NCBI GenBank assembly: GCA_964036295.1
Contig: OZ038471.1
Location: forward strand, 9,092,684 to 9,156,683
Reading direction: 5' to 3'
Source of the DNA: Plumapathes pennacea
Lineage: Eukaryota > Cnidaria > Anthozoa > Antipatharia > Myriopathidae
Length of the DNA: 64,000 bases
Both the position numbers and the translations under genes were made by a program. The notes beneath the pieces were generated by a model. It searched no databases and was not told the DNA's origin. It saw nothing but the letters and a program-made list of their open reading frames with translations. This document shows, in pieces, positions 12,115 to 22,640 of the stretch. Within the stretch, counting starts at the first letter, position 1. Each line of letters starts with the position of its first letter.

Positions 12115-15095
12115 CTACAGCATGCAATCTATCCTGTATTTCAGGACAACGAAATAATCATGAACAAAACGTCCAAATCCTTTTCGGATACATAGAGGAT
12201 GGTAATCTTCCAAGTCTGCTTGTTTAGCGAAGGCTTCTTCATTGAGGTGTATCACCCGGTAAGCATTCAAATGGCTCACATATTCCTGAACCCGCAGTTT
12301 CCGGTATTGGAATATGGTAGCACTTCCATCGACAACCAAAACACGGGTAACTTTCCCAAGGACAGGGCTTCCATGGTATAGGCCAGTCACAATGACGCAG
12401 TCTTTCGCATATCTTGTACCGTAAACTTCAACCCAGGAAGAACTGCAGCAACAAATCAAATGGCATTACGGTCAGGGGTCTGGGAACAAGTTGTTGGCAA
12501 AGCGTGCAAGAGACTGAACGCTCATCCTTGTTTGCTAGCTGCTTCATTGTATCCTCTGCTGCGACTGGCTTAGTGGATTTGATTGGATGGAAAAGATGTT
12601 TTTTATCGAAAGTTTTAAGGCAAGCAAACATTCGCAATTGAAATGTATTCTCAGTTCTGTTCATTATGTCGGTACCTTGTAAGAGTACTCTCTCTGGAAA
12701 TTGAATCATCTAGCTCTTGCAACGGTCTTTCGAGCCCTTCATCTTCCACGGTTGTTTTCTTTCCTGAAAAATGATTAAAGGATTATAGGAGCAGCGTTTT
12801 AAATTCATGAAACTCGCTTGTGTATCTTCAATAAATGTGCACCTTTCCCAACTTCGAGTGACATTCTCAAGAAGTTTCCGGTTGTAGACTCCAGCAGATA
12901 GGATTGTAACGCCTGATGTCGCCTTGCCAGAGAGTAGGAAATGTTCTTGAAATTGTTTATTTTGCCGACAAGCTTCTTGAAGTAATTGTGTTTCGCCTCA
13001 AAACGCATAGCCCAGTTTCTGACCAGTGGTCCCTTCCTGAGAAATCAACCGAATATGGATTATTCAAAAGCAACAACAGGACACTATAGCAATCCATGTG
13101 TAACCAGGTCAACAAAGCCTCCGCCACGAACCTCTACCCGGTCACACATGGTAATTGAAAAAATTATCTTGAATATTGATTATAAAATAATAGATCTCAC
13201 AGACTATTCCAACAATACTGTTTCAAAAGGTCTTTCCAGCATCAACAATGAAAAACCCAAGCCTATTATCAACCACACACATCTATTACCGAAGAATGTG
13301 GCGGGGGTAATGCACCATGTAATGCTGCTTTGGAATTATGGGCCTTTCATGTAGTCTCGTGAATTCATCCAGGTAGTCCCGAACAAGGACTGCAAGGTAT
13401 GCTGGGAGCTGCACACTTGACCTGGGTGCAAAGACTAGTTCTTCAATTTGGAGAAGTCTCAGATAATTTTCCCAGAGATCATCTTCAGGTGGAATGAAGT
13501 CACCAACAAGTAGAGGCAGCAGACGTGAAAGGCATCACATCTGTGCAGCTAGTATAATGAATGAAATTTAAGAATAGTTAGTGCATTTCATTATCTTGTG
13601 TCTAAAGATCAGTGCATTGGCATAAAAGAAAAGATAAGTGAAAAGTTTTTGTATAATTATTATTCCATATTTACCAGACTGACTCAAGGTTCCAGAGCCA
13701 TCAGCTCCAGCCAATGCCTGCTGCTTGATTTGGCTTGGCTTATTGCTTCTGTCTGGCCCATACTCCAAACACCCCATTCTTTCATTGAGCACTTCAAGGG
13801 TGAAGTACTTATCTTCTTGGATGTATTTCTTCAAAAGAAGCTTTATCTGAAGGGGCAGCACACCTAAAACCAGATCTGTACTATGAGTATTTATAAATAT
13901 TCATGCAAATAAACTCTCATTTATTCACCTTAAAGTTGATCATGCATAACATCAAGATCAAGACCTCCCACAACATGGAAATAATTGGACTTATTTAGAA
14001 CAGATGCCCTCTTCACTCCATAGACAGATGCCAGTGATCGATCTTCTTGCACCAGGTTGCAGTGTCTGTCATAGTTAGCCCTTGTTCGAAGCTGAAATTC
14101 TTCTTCTGTGAACTATAAAGGACAAAATACACCATATATACTAGATATATCTTAAATGAATATATACATACATATTCAAGTCCTAAAACATGTGAACATA
14201 GGATTTGTGTAATAAGATTCATACCCTCTGTATGTGTTTTGAGGATTATTTATATAGTTATGTAGTAGAGATTATATATTTATATATATTGATGCACTCA
14301 CTTTCATTTGAATGTCAGCTTTTGTAGCCATACAGAATCTGCAAATTCTCAAAGAGCTGAAGCTCTCTATGAATCCCCCAAGTGAATGAACTCCAAGATT
14401 ATCTGCTGAAAATGGTCCAATACTCCCTCTGAACCTTCTTTCGTGGCCTTCTACTCGTATAATAACACCATGCTCCTGATGAAAATGCAGTGAACAACAA
14501 TCACTTAGTATATTGTTGACTTTTCTTTGAAGGAGAGTTTATATAACAACTTGATATGCATCATTAGGTTTTGGATCTGTCAAGAATAATTAAGATTGAA
14601 ATTGGACTTGAACTTGCGCATGCACTTTCAGAAATAAAAATTAAATTGGACTTCATAATCTGAAGTGACTTACGGATTCCAGAAGGCTTAGGTCCCTCAT
14701 GAAAGGCTGAAGAATTCTGTTCATCCCATACCGGCTCAAAAGGGGAACCTTGCACAGAGCCACTAGTTGTATTGCATTGATCACGGAGCGGTAGCAGGGC
14801 CTCAGGTTTCCGAGGGTGAAGTAAAATGCCCCTGTAAAAAATTGTAAAAACCACACTAAATAAGCATAATTTAGCAACTATACGGCATTGCCACAGAATC
14901 CTGTTTTAAACAGTCTGATTCTCCAAAGTCAGACTCCAAAAGAAATTTACTCCTGCTTATATTAACACACCCTCCTCTGGAGAGCATATCAAGTGCTGGT
15001 GCCAAATGTGGAATGTCATCTTGTGATGCACAGGGATTTTTGCAGCCCAAGTGTGATTGTAAGCTAATTCACTGTCCACTACATAATGAACCAGA

Positions 15096-15166
<71 letters not shown>

Positions 15167-16122
15167 CATTGTTATTACTATGTCTCACCTCTGCAAAGAC
15201 CTCTGGTTGGTTCAGCAGTGCCTCCAGTGTTTTTAATATGGGTATGTACTGAAATGTTTCCTTCACGAGTTTCATTCTCTGCCGTCCATTCACATTAACG
15301 TACACAGCACGCTGACTCAAGACAACCTCTTCTGGCTCCTTTAACAAAGAAAAATAAATGAAGTGATAAAGTTATTTTGATTAGCTGATAACCCAAAAAA
15401 GAACTGTTCATGCTATGAATACAGGCCAAAGGATTTTATATGGCAGAACATCGGACGAACCAGGCATGACCTGTTCACACATATTTATAACTGTATGGGA
15501 TCTGCAGTGTAAAATCACTCACCACCAAGTTGTAGTTTTCCATAAAGTATTTCACTTGAAGATATTCATTAGACAGAGGTCCCCTGGCTTTATTGAATGC
15601 ACTTGGTTGTTCAAAAACATCCTTCAGACCTTCCACACCTGTGATGTCCATGCCATTATTTCTAAAACACGCTCTTATGTTGTCTTTAAAAACTTCCAAA
15701 CTGTGATCAACGAGATCCGCAGTATTGTCCATTATAGAAGTGATTACATTTTGGCTCAGCTGATTTACCTCTTTTGTCTTCAAGATAAACAATGCAAGGA
15801 ACCTCGTCATATTTTCAGTTGAATTATCAGGCCCTTGAGCTTCATCCAAATCACTTCCAGAATCATTGTCATCCTGATCGTCCTCCATTCCGTTGCATTC
15901 CTCAACATGCTCCGCAACTGCAGGCCATCCCTGAAGTGCCAGCTTTTTCTTGTCCTCTCTTTGAATGTGCGATTTGAAAGACGCAAAATTCCGATACGTT
16001 TTCCCGCACTCCCCACATGCTATGGAAAAGTTCGGTTCATGACTGTGGATGAACTTGATGTGACTTAATAACTTTTTGAAAGAATTTCCAAGATAATGAG
16101 CACAATATGGACAAGGAAACAT
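12115..16122 (-). pseudogene. Multi-exon zinc-finger transposase-like gene of the CACTG element (disabled)
   Basis: Minus-strand exons, with AG/GT borders unless noted: 16,122-15,523; 15,338-15,189; 14,831-14,674; 14,475-14,302; 14,112-13,929; 13,863-13,675; 13,548-13,290; 13,036-12,843; and about 12,763-12,115. The protein starts MFPCPYCAHYLG and has two C2H2 fingers (CPYC-x12-H, CGECGKTYRNF) and an acidic linker. Conserved blocks follow: AFYFTLGNLRPCYRSVINAI, FSADNLGVHSLGGF, CRFCMATK, KYFTLEVLNERM, EELVFAPRSS, KQHYMVHYP and MRFEAKHNYFKKLVGKINNF. I recognise these from a widespread transposon-linked family, and the place between CACTG ends makes a transposase role likely. It is disabled by a TAA near 13,931 (Glu expected), a TGA near 13,537 (Trp expected) and a frameshift near 12,440. 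An exon may be missing between 14,831 and 15,189. Confidence 0.7.
15097..15167. repeat. (TTA)n microsatellite
   Basis: About 23 TTA units in an intron of the transposase-like gene. The poly-Leu, poly-Tyr and poly-Asn frames over it are artefacts. Confidence 0.95.
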
Positions 16123-16397
16123 ATCCTCTGTGAATGACACAAACTTTTCACTTTACCCACGTGCGGCACCAAAATATTCGTGCCATTTTCTCGCAGGATT
16201 ACACTTCTATTGTTCGGCTGTCACATCTTTTGTCCGTTGTAATCTCAAACGGAAGCGCCTCGATTTCATGAGACAAAAGCAATTTACATTTGCATGCACG
16301 CGTTTACTTTTGATCTGCGACGTTGCTGGACGGAGGTTCTTTGAGTTTAGTTTACGATCTTCTTGGCTTGCTTTTCTTGACCCTTCGAGACTTCGAA

Positions 16398-19300
16398 ATG
16401 GTGAAATCTGTCGATGATGTGGAGGCGTGGCTATCGCAAAACGGCTTGGAAGAGTACGCACAGACATTTCAGGGTAAGTCTTTGGTTAGCCGTTGTAAGT
16501 AATGACCAGATTTACCAGTCACGAGTTATAGCATCCGTTGGGTGTCTCGTTGAATATCATGGCCATTAAGCACACAAGGGATTTTTTCTGTGCCGAGTTC
16601 GATAAAACCTGTTGTAAAGCTTCGCTTTTCCTTAACTTATGTGTACTCGTGTTCCACAACCCCAAAGAGTGGTCTTTTTAGATTTTGGCGGGAATTTCGC
16701 TACCTCGAGTAGACTTCAGCCATTTTTTTTTTAATCCACATCAATCCTTCCCCTGGTTTAGCGATCGGCTTTTCATACAGCTTTGATTCGTTTCTTGATA
16801 TAATATTCGTTCACTGAGTACCCCGGCCGAAAGAAAAAGAGCGTCGGATGGATATTTTTAAATGCGTTTTCAATGTGATCGAAGTAACGTAAGCAAACGC
16901 GATTCTTTCATGACACGATTCTTTCATTGAGGACAAAACAACGGGGGAGAGAGTAATGAAGATAGGCGCTACAATATGATTTACAGTATGATGTTGGTTG
17001 AACTGCGGTGGACATACAGTATTTTGGATTTTTCTGCAGAAAACAAAATTGACGGCAATGCGCTGGAATATCTGACGGAGAGGGCAGCAGAATTGCTCGT
17101 TCCTGTTATAGGTGACAGGATGAAGTTCTTGCGCCATTTGGAGGAGCTCAGAAGGGCACCAAAAACCCATCAAGAGTCTGGGAAAAGAGGACAGCTGGAG
17201 CCATCCGGCTCAACTACTGTTTGCTCCGCGGACGCAAGTGCCGAGGATGAGGAGGGCACCCCTGTCAAAAGCAGGTGAGCAACAAAAGAAAGAACTAGAA
17301 AAAGGAAGGAAGGAAGAAAGAAGGAAAGTAGCAATTAGGAGAGAGAGAAACATGGAAAGGTTGATAGATACGTGGCTGATTGTTTCATATAGGGAATTGT
17401 ACTGGAATTATTTTCTCATTTCCAAATGAAATTATCCGGTGTAGGCGGTTTGGTACTTTGATTCTGGATTTGTAGTGCTGCTTTGCAGCTGTTGTGTAAG
17501 GTGACTTTCAGCCGCCTTTTACCAATAGCTCACTCAAGTGGAACCTGTTAGGGACCGCTTGTCAGTGAGAACTACAAAGTCAGGATACAAAGTGTACGTA
17601 TTTGTGTTGATGCAGCTACTGCTGCTGCTGTGTAAGGTGGAATTTTCCGCCTTTTACCGGCACCTGTTTTGAGTGGACTGGTCTACCAGGCCGCTCATTA
17701 AACAGGAGATACATAAATACGTTATGAAAACATTTTACAGAAAGAAGAAAAAGAGCAAACACTCCTTGGAATGTAAGAGAAAACAGCGACTCTCTCTCAA
17801 CAAGCGACGAAAGGAAGACAGGAAGCAGCTTCATAACGGAATATTGGCTACGATTAAGGAGCTGAGACAGGAAAACATTTCACTTTGTAGCAAAGTGAAA
17901 GTGGAGGCAGCAATAAAGGAGAAATATTTTGAAATGTGGCGAGTTTCAGAAAAGGAAAAAGACAAGCTCAAAACTTCGAAACTAGTCTTTCTTGGTAGCC
18001 CACATAACACTGCACAGAGAGCATCATCTGAAAAGTCTGGTAAATGCTCGGAAATATTAAAAATAGATCCGTCTTTGCTGGAGGAAGTAACGAAAGATAA
18101 TGTCCTTGGAAGAGGAAGATTTGGCACTGTTTCTTTACGGAAATTTAGATCGTCTCCAGTAGCCGTGAAATACTTTGATTCCTCTACCAACAGTAAACAG
18201 GTTGAAAAAGAAGCATTCTATTTGAGCCAGTGTTGCCATTTAAATTTGCCAATCATATATGGTATGAACAATGCCAAGCATCCTTTTTTCATCGTGACCC
18301 AATTTTATGGCAACGATGAGTTTCAAGCAACAACTTTGCATAGTCTTTTAAATGAGATTAGTGTAGGTCAACCAATTTCTGACATTGAACACTGGCTACA
18401 CATTGTTACTCAACTTTCTGATGGTATATGCTATCTTCACAGTAAGCAGATACTGCACAATGATATAAAAAACGACAACATTGTTATTGTGGGAATCAAC
18501 TCAGGGAGCAGTAAATTTTTTTCGCCGATTCTGGTGGATTTCGGGAAAGCACATCTTATTAGTGAGGCACGAAAAAAGCACCTATCGGAAGAAGAAAAAT
18601 CTAGGTACAGAAAAGAACATTTCCACATTGCCCCTGAGATTGTTGACGGTACACATTCGGCAACAGTGAAGAGTGACGTCTACTCTTTCGGAGTGACAAT
18701 AGCAAGTGTATATAGACATTGTAAGTACAGGCCATTGAAAGAAGTTGCAAAACGGTGTCTCAAACCGTTTCCCGGTAGGTGCACTTCGGTAGAACTTCTG
18801 AATGTTTTAGCCAACTTGATTAAGCTACCAGCCTAGTTTTATTGCTGCGTTATTATTATTATTATTATTATTATTGTTATTGTTATTATTATTTAAAGTC
18901 AGGTTCATAGACATCATTGACAAGAATAAGTTATTGTCATGTATCAACTGTCATAATTTTGAAGAATAAAGTACTGAACACGGATATGCTTCTCTATGTT
19001 CCCAATACTCTGCTCTATGGCCTGGCTCAACGTGTTTGACTGTTTCTAATTTTGCTCGTTTTTTAATCAGGAAAAGACCTGCGGTAAACTGCAGCCCCGA
19101 GGTAACAAAAAACCCGGGTGCTGCAGTTGTTCTTAACGCCAGGCTGCCTTGGCCATCACGGATAGAGCTGCCCGTGGACTTCCGGCCAGATCTCGCAAAG
19201 GCCTTGAAAGAAGGGAAGGAGAACGGCGTTACAAAAAGGCTGAGAAGAGCATTTATCGCTCAGCTCTTCGAGCACTTTTCCGTATATACCCTGTAAGTTC

Positions 19301-20954
19301 CGAAACCAAATTGTGACGTTGGCTCCCATACTATCTCTGTGATTGGCAATTATATGTCCTTGGTGAGATTGAAATATTAATCACCTCCGTTTTAGTTACC
19401 CAACGAGGAATCAGCTTACTGACGTGGCACAGATGGTGGTAAAAGTCTACCCATTTCTGAAAGACAAGTCTGTGGGATCTGGCTACGTAAGTATTCGTCA
19501 CTTTGCCTATTGATCGCCTAGGCTTGAATACCCGGCGAGTTGATGGGTTCTGAACAGACTGCGAGAATGGGAATAATAGGAAAGGGTCTTGCGCTTTTGA
19601 TCTGCATTTATTTAGGGCTAATCAAACTTTGTTTGTTTGTTTGTTTGTTTGTTTGTTTTTAGGACTCGTGGTATGCTCAGCTTTATGAGAAATTCAGAAA
19701 TGAGAGAAAAACCATGGTGATGCCTGAGGTGTTGGCGAAGAAGAAAAAGACGGCGACAGCGGCGGCGGCGGCTAACCAATCTGTTGCTCAGACCTTGAGA
19801 AGGGGTGGGATCAACTGGGAACCACCCTTCCCAGAAGGTGAAGACGAGGCCTCCCTGAAAAGACACAGGGAATTCCTCCAGAACGAGTGGGCCAGGCGCA
19901 CTCCTGATCAGGAGAAAACGAAGAGGCGAATGGCCCTGACTTTTCCCGACAGGAGGAGACTAATGAATGGCAGCCCTTCTCTGGTGGAACTTCGGGCGGA
20001 ATACCCCTCCCTCTTCGACTATGATCAGGTATTGAAATGATATGGCTTTTTTTAAGTTAAACTCACGTGTGTAAAGTCACATTAGTTCTGGACTTTGAGA
20101 TATTTTCACAACACGTTAATGAAACCATCCAGATATTGGGACCCCGGCTCGAAGCATTACCTCTCATCCACCAACACATCATCTTTGTGTAGTAGTTGTC
20201 GTCATCATTTACAACATTCAGCAAAATCAACGAGAAGGGAAAATTATAATGTACTTGCAAAATACCTTCTTGCTTTCAGAAGAAAAAGCTGAAGTTGCTA
20301 TGGCATTACTTCCGAGGATTTTGCAAGCCACGACAAAGACAAGCTGCTCAGAGGACTTTGTCAAATTCATTCCGGTAGGAACAAATGCATCTTTCTTTGT
20401 TCATTGTGTAGTCCAAAAATGTGCGGTGTATCTGTATGTGTTGGATGTTTTATTTTTGTTTTCACGACAAAAGTGATTTATCCGAATACTGATTAACTAC
20501 ATTCAGTCACTGGTTGTGGGAGGATGGAGGTATAGGGGGAGGAATATTGTTGGCGGGGCAAACAAGAAGTCACAAAATCCGTGTGTGACCGTCTCATTTT
20601 ATTCGACAGGATGATGGCTGTCTTCAAGATGCAGCAAGAGAGGACAAGACACCCTCGCCCAAAATTATTGTGCAGGGGACTCTGAAGTCTCCTGCAGAGA
20701 TTGCCCTTGTGGCAGATAACCAAGTTCTGTGCACAATGCACAGAACTCTGGTGGATGCAGCCCTAGGCCTGATGGCTGTTTATTATGTTTTTTTTATACA
20801 AATACCCTACGGGACTCAGCAGCGTCTTAGTATACTTGCAGAAATGCATTCTTCAAATTCAAGATGGGAGAAAACTCCCTATATCGGTGTTGAATTTTGT
20901 CAACGAAATTGCCCAATCTTCTTGATTTTCTTGATTAAAATTTTCTTCATTTAA
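16398..20954 (+). CDS. SAM-domain protein, SAMD3-like, in the CACTG element
   Basis: Exons: 16,398-16,473; 17,040-17,274; 19,071-19,292; 19,396-19,486; 19,663-20,028; a doubtful one near 20,100-20,170; 20,280-20,374; and 20,610-20,954. All except the doubtful exon and its links have GT/AG borders and compatible phases. Exons 1-2 encode a SAM domain (VDDVEAWLSQNGLEEYAQTF ... FLRHLEELR), normally a protein-protein interaction module. Later exons read LPVDFRPDLAKALKEG, YPTRNQLTDVAQMVVKVYPF, SGYDSWYAQLYEKFRNERK and TFPDRRRLMN ... AEYPSLFDYDQ, then EEKAEVAMALLPRILQ, matching what I recall of SAMD3-like proteins. The N-terminal two thirds is open; exon 6 shows a TAG near 20,190 unless spliced out. 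It is divergent to the transposase-like gene, with 275 bp between the starts, so a shared promoter is possible. Function is unknown. Confidence 0.72.
17724..18836 (+). CDS. Single-exon protein kinase nested in an intron of the SAM gene
   Basis: An open frame of 370 aa from the ATG at 17,724; the frame stays open 51 bp further upstream. Residues 1-110 are strongly basic and probably coiled coil. Kinase motifs, numbered from this ATG: glycine loop GRGRFGTV (129-136), VAVK lysine 149, catalytic loop HNDIKNDN (Asp247, Asn252), DFG (Asp272), APE (Glu305) and SDVYSFGV. HND replaces the usual HRD, which removes the arginine that couples to activation-loop phosphorylation; catalytic Asp, Asn and both Lys are kept. 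The C-lobe after APE is short. It lies entirely in the 17,275-19,070 intron on the same strand, with AATAAA at 18,965. It is free of stops, unlike the transposase-like gene. It could be captured cargo or a regulator of transposition; the substrate is unknown. Confidence 0.8.
   Translation: MKTFYRKKKKSKHSLECKRKQRLSLNKRRKEDRKQLHNGILATIKELRQENISLCSKVKVEAAIKEKYFEMWRVSEKEKDKLKTSKLVFLGSPHNTAQRASSEKSGKCSEILKIDPSLLEEVTKDNVLGRGRFGTVSLRKFRSSPVAVKYFDSSTNSKQVEKEAFYLSQCCHLNLPIIYGMNNAKHPFFIVTQFYGNDEFQATTLHSLLNEISVGQPISDIEHWLHIVTQLSDGICYLHSKQILHNDIKNDNIVIVGINSGSSKFFSPILVDFGKAHLISEARKKHLSEEEKSRYRKEHFHIAPEIVDGTHSATVKSDVYSFGVTIASVYRHCKYRPLKEVAKRCLKPFPGRCTSVELLNVLANLIKLPA
18849..18895. repeat. (TTA/TTG)n microsatellite after the kinase gene
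   Basis: Imperfect TTA repeats with TTG interruptions, just 3' of the kinase stop. Confidence 0.9.
19629..19660. repeat. (GTTT)n forming a polypyrimidine-rich acceptor
   Basis: Seven to eight GTTT units end at the AG before exon 5 of the SAM gene. Confidence 0.85.
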
Positions 20955-21059
20955 AAAAACTAGTTTTGAAAACTATTTTTTCATTTTTTTTTTCGATATT
21001 GTGTGATTGTAATCTTCTTAAATTTTGTATCTCCTTAAGATTCACTAAGACTTGTACGT

Positions 21060-21407
21060 TCCACAGCATGAGTAGCGCATTTACTCAATGTTTGAGTAGA
21101 ATTACCTACTGTATTGATCACACGTTTCCAAGAGTAAAATTTACATGTTATTTAGAGTAAATTTACTCATTGCCTGAGTAAAGTTCTGTTTTACTCCAAA
21201 TAAAGAGTTACTGGGGAGGCATTTTGTCTTGAGTAAATTTACTCGAAACCTGCGTTCTTTCAACTCTTTTGTTTGAGTACTTTTTACTCAAACCTGAGTA
21301 AGTTTTACTCGCGACTACGAGTAATTCCTACTCCTTATAACGCGTTACTGGGGAGGCAAACTTTACTCAAAATTTTGCGTTAGTTTTACTCGGCATTTTT
21401 TGCAGTG
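21060..21407. repeat. Right subterminal repeats (GAGTAA/TTACTC)
   Basis: About 19 copies of the motif seen at the left end, again in both orientations, next to the right TIR. They begin just downstream of the SAM gene. Confidence 0.8.
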
Positions 21408-21720
21408 TGGCCACATCTCGAGTTGTTTAACGAAGTCAATTATATACATACATACATATTTTTATTGAAGCTCCCCTCAAGGGGCTTTTCAGCAACAATT
21501 TGGCTTCGCCACATTACTGTGGAGTACAGGCACTAAGGGTGGCCACTGCCAGAGATTTGTTTACGTCCTCAGTGGTTCTTTTACGTTCCCCCTGTAATCA
21601 AGTATAGAAGTATAGGGAGATGGGACCGCCATTTTACGTAGTCAGCCGAGCCAAATGAAGAGCTTACCATTTGCTGATAGAAACAAAGGCAGCATCTTCT
21701 CTTCAGTTATTTCAAGACCC

Positions 21721-22437
21721 TGAGTGCTGGTCCGGCCGGGGTTCGAACCCGCGACCTCCCGCACGAAAGACCGGCACTCAACTGTTACGGGGCTATAACA
21801 GACTTTAGAGTTGAAGCTCACTTTTAATGCCCTTTAGCGTCGATGTTCCGTTTTCAAGAACAAGTCTCACTATCTCCTACTAGTTTCTTAGCCGACAGCT
21901 TTTATGCACCACAAGTGTTACGTTGTCCCAGTGATTTTCTAATAGTTTTCACACTGGCCGAATTAGAACACAAAGGATAGGAAATGGATTTTCGCTAGGA
22001 CCAAGTTCCAAGTCACATTCGAAACTCACATTTCCGAATGGACTTTTCCGCTAGGATGTCGTTAACACTCAAGTGGCTCCTCTATTTGCTTTCTACACTT
22101 ATTCTAAAATCACACTAACACATTCCAATGGATACGATTGGCTGTAGTTAAGATCTGAAGGAAGAGAAGGTGCTGGCACGCCTACGACAGTGTGCGCACT
22201 TGCTATTGCTCATTTCCTAAAGCAGGATCTTCAATTAATAACAAGATCACTTAGATTTCCTGAGGAAGGCCTCAGTGTTAATCACAGTAAACAACACCGT
22301 AAAACTTAATTAAACACCTATTCTACTCTTCCAATTGTCAACAAAAGAACTCCAATTCACTAATTTATTCGCTTCCAAAACTACGGGAAGATATTCCGAT
22401 TTTCTGCTATAACACAACCAACTGAGCCGACTGGGCG
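21721..22437 (-). repeat. tRNA-derived SINE head, split by a solo LTR
   Basis: On the minus strand the sequence has a B-box-like GGTTCGAACC (about 21,740-21,750). After removal of 21,783-22,418 the A-box-like TGGCTCAGTTGG becomes continuous, as in the intact copy at 47,561-47,636. These are RNA polymerase III promoter elements. It is a SINE-like head, not a working tRNA gene. Confidence 0.7.
21783..22414. mobile_element. Solo LTR, 632 bp, with CAAC target duplication
   Basis: Starts TGTTACGGGG and ends GCTATAACA, the TG...CA ends of a retroviral-type LTR. CAAC flanks it at 21,779-21,782 and 22,415-22,418, and the empty SINE at 47.6 kb has CAAC once. No internal genes are present, so it is the product of LTR-LTR recombination. 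Confidence 0.85.
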
Positions 22438-22640
22438 GCGGTTTACCTCATCGCATATCACGTGATCATATGAACCAATCACCGTGTGCTGATTCTCGAC
22501 CCAGAAGAAAAAAAACTCCATGTTTAAGCTCGCCGGGGCCACGCCTCCGCGAGCAATTATTATTCGAATTGTAAACCACATGCAAATTATATTGCAAAAA
22601 TATAATATATTTACCGTTGAAATATATCTTAACATTGCAG

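Larger units (their letters stand above)
11638..21407. mobile_element. 9,770-bp CACTG-ended (EnSpm/CACTA-type) transposon with kinase cargo
   Basis: The left end is CACTGCAAAAAATGCCGAG (11,638) and the right end is its inverted copy (to 21,407). TG flanks both sides (11,636-37 and 21,408-09). The same site without insert is seen in copy 4 of repeat A near 47,945-47,955, where the two flanks are contiguous with a single TG. CACTA-type elements typically have CACTA/CACTG ends and 2-3-bp target copies, so the class call is strong. Contents: a minus-strand transposase-like gene (12,115-16,122), a plus-strand SAM gene (16,398-20,954) and a kinase gene (17,724-18,836) in intron 2 of the SAM gene. 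Confidence 0.88.
21408..22556 (+). repeat. Composite repeat A, copy 1, second part (with solo LTR)
   Basis: Continues copy 1 after the CACTG element: TGGCCACATCTCGAGTTG through a (CATA)n stretch and the inverted tRNA-like region to about 22,556. With both insertions removed, copy 1 is about 1.5 kb and collinear with the inverted copy at 47,440-48,934. Confidence 0.85.

Noticed and set aside
15013-15347. Long Leu, Tyr and Asn homopolymer frames
   Set aside because: They are translations of the (TTA)n microsatellite; the real exon ends at 15,189.
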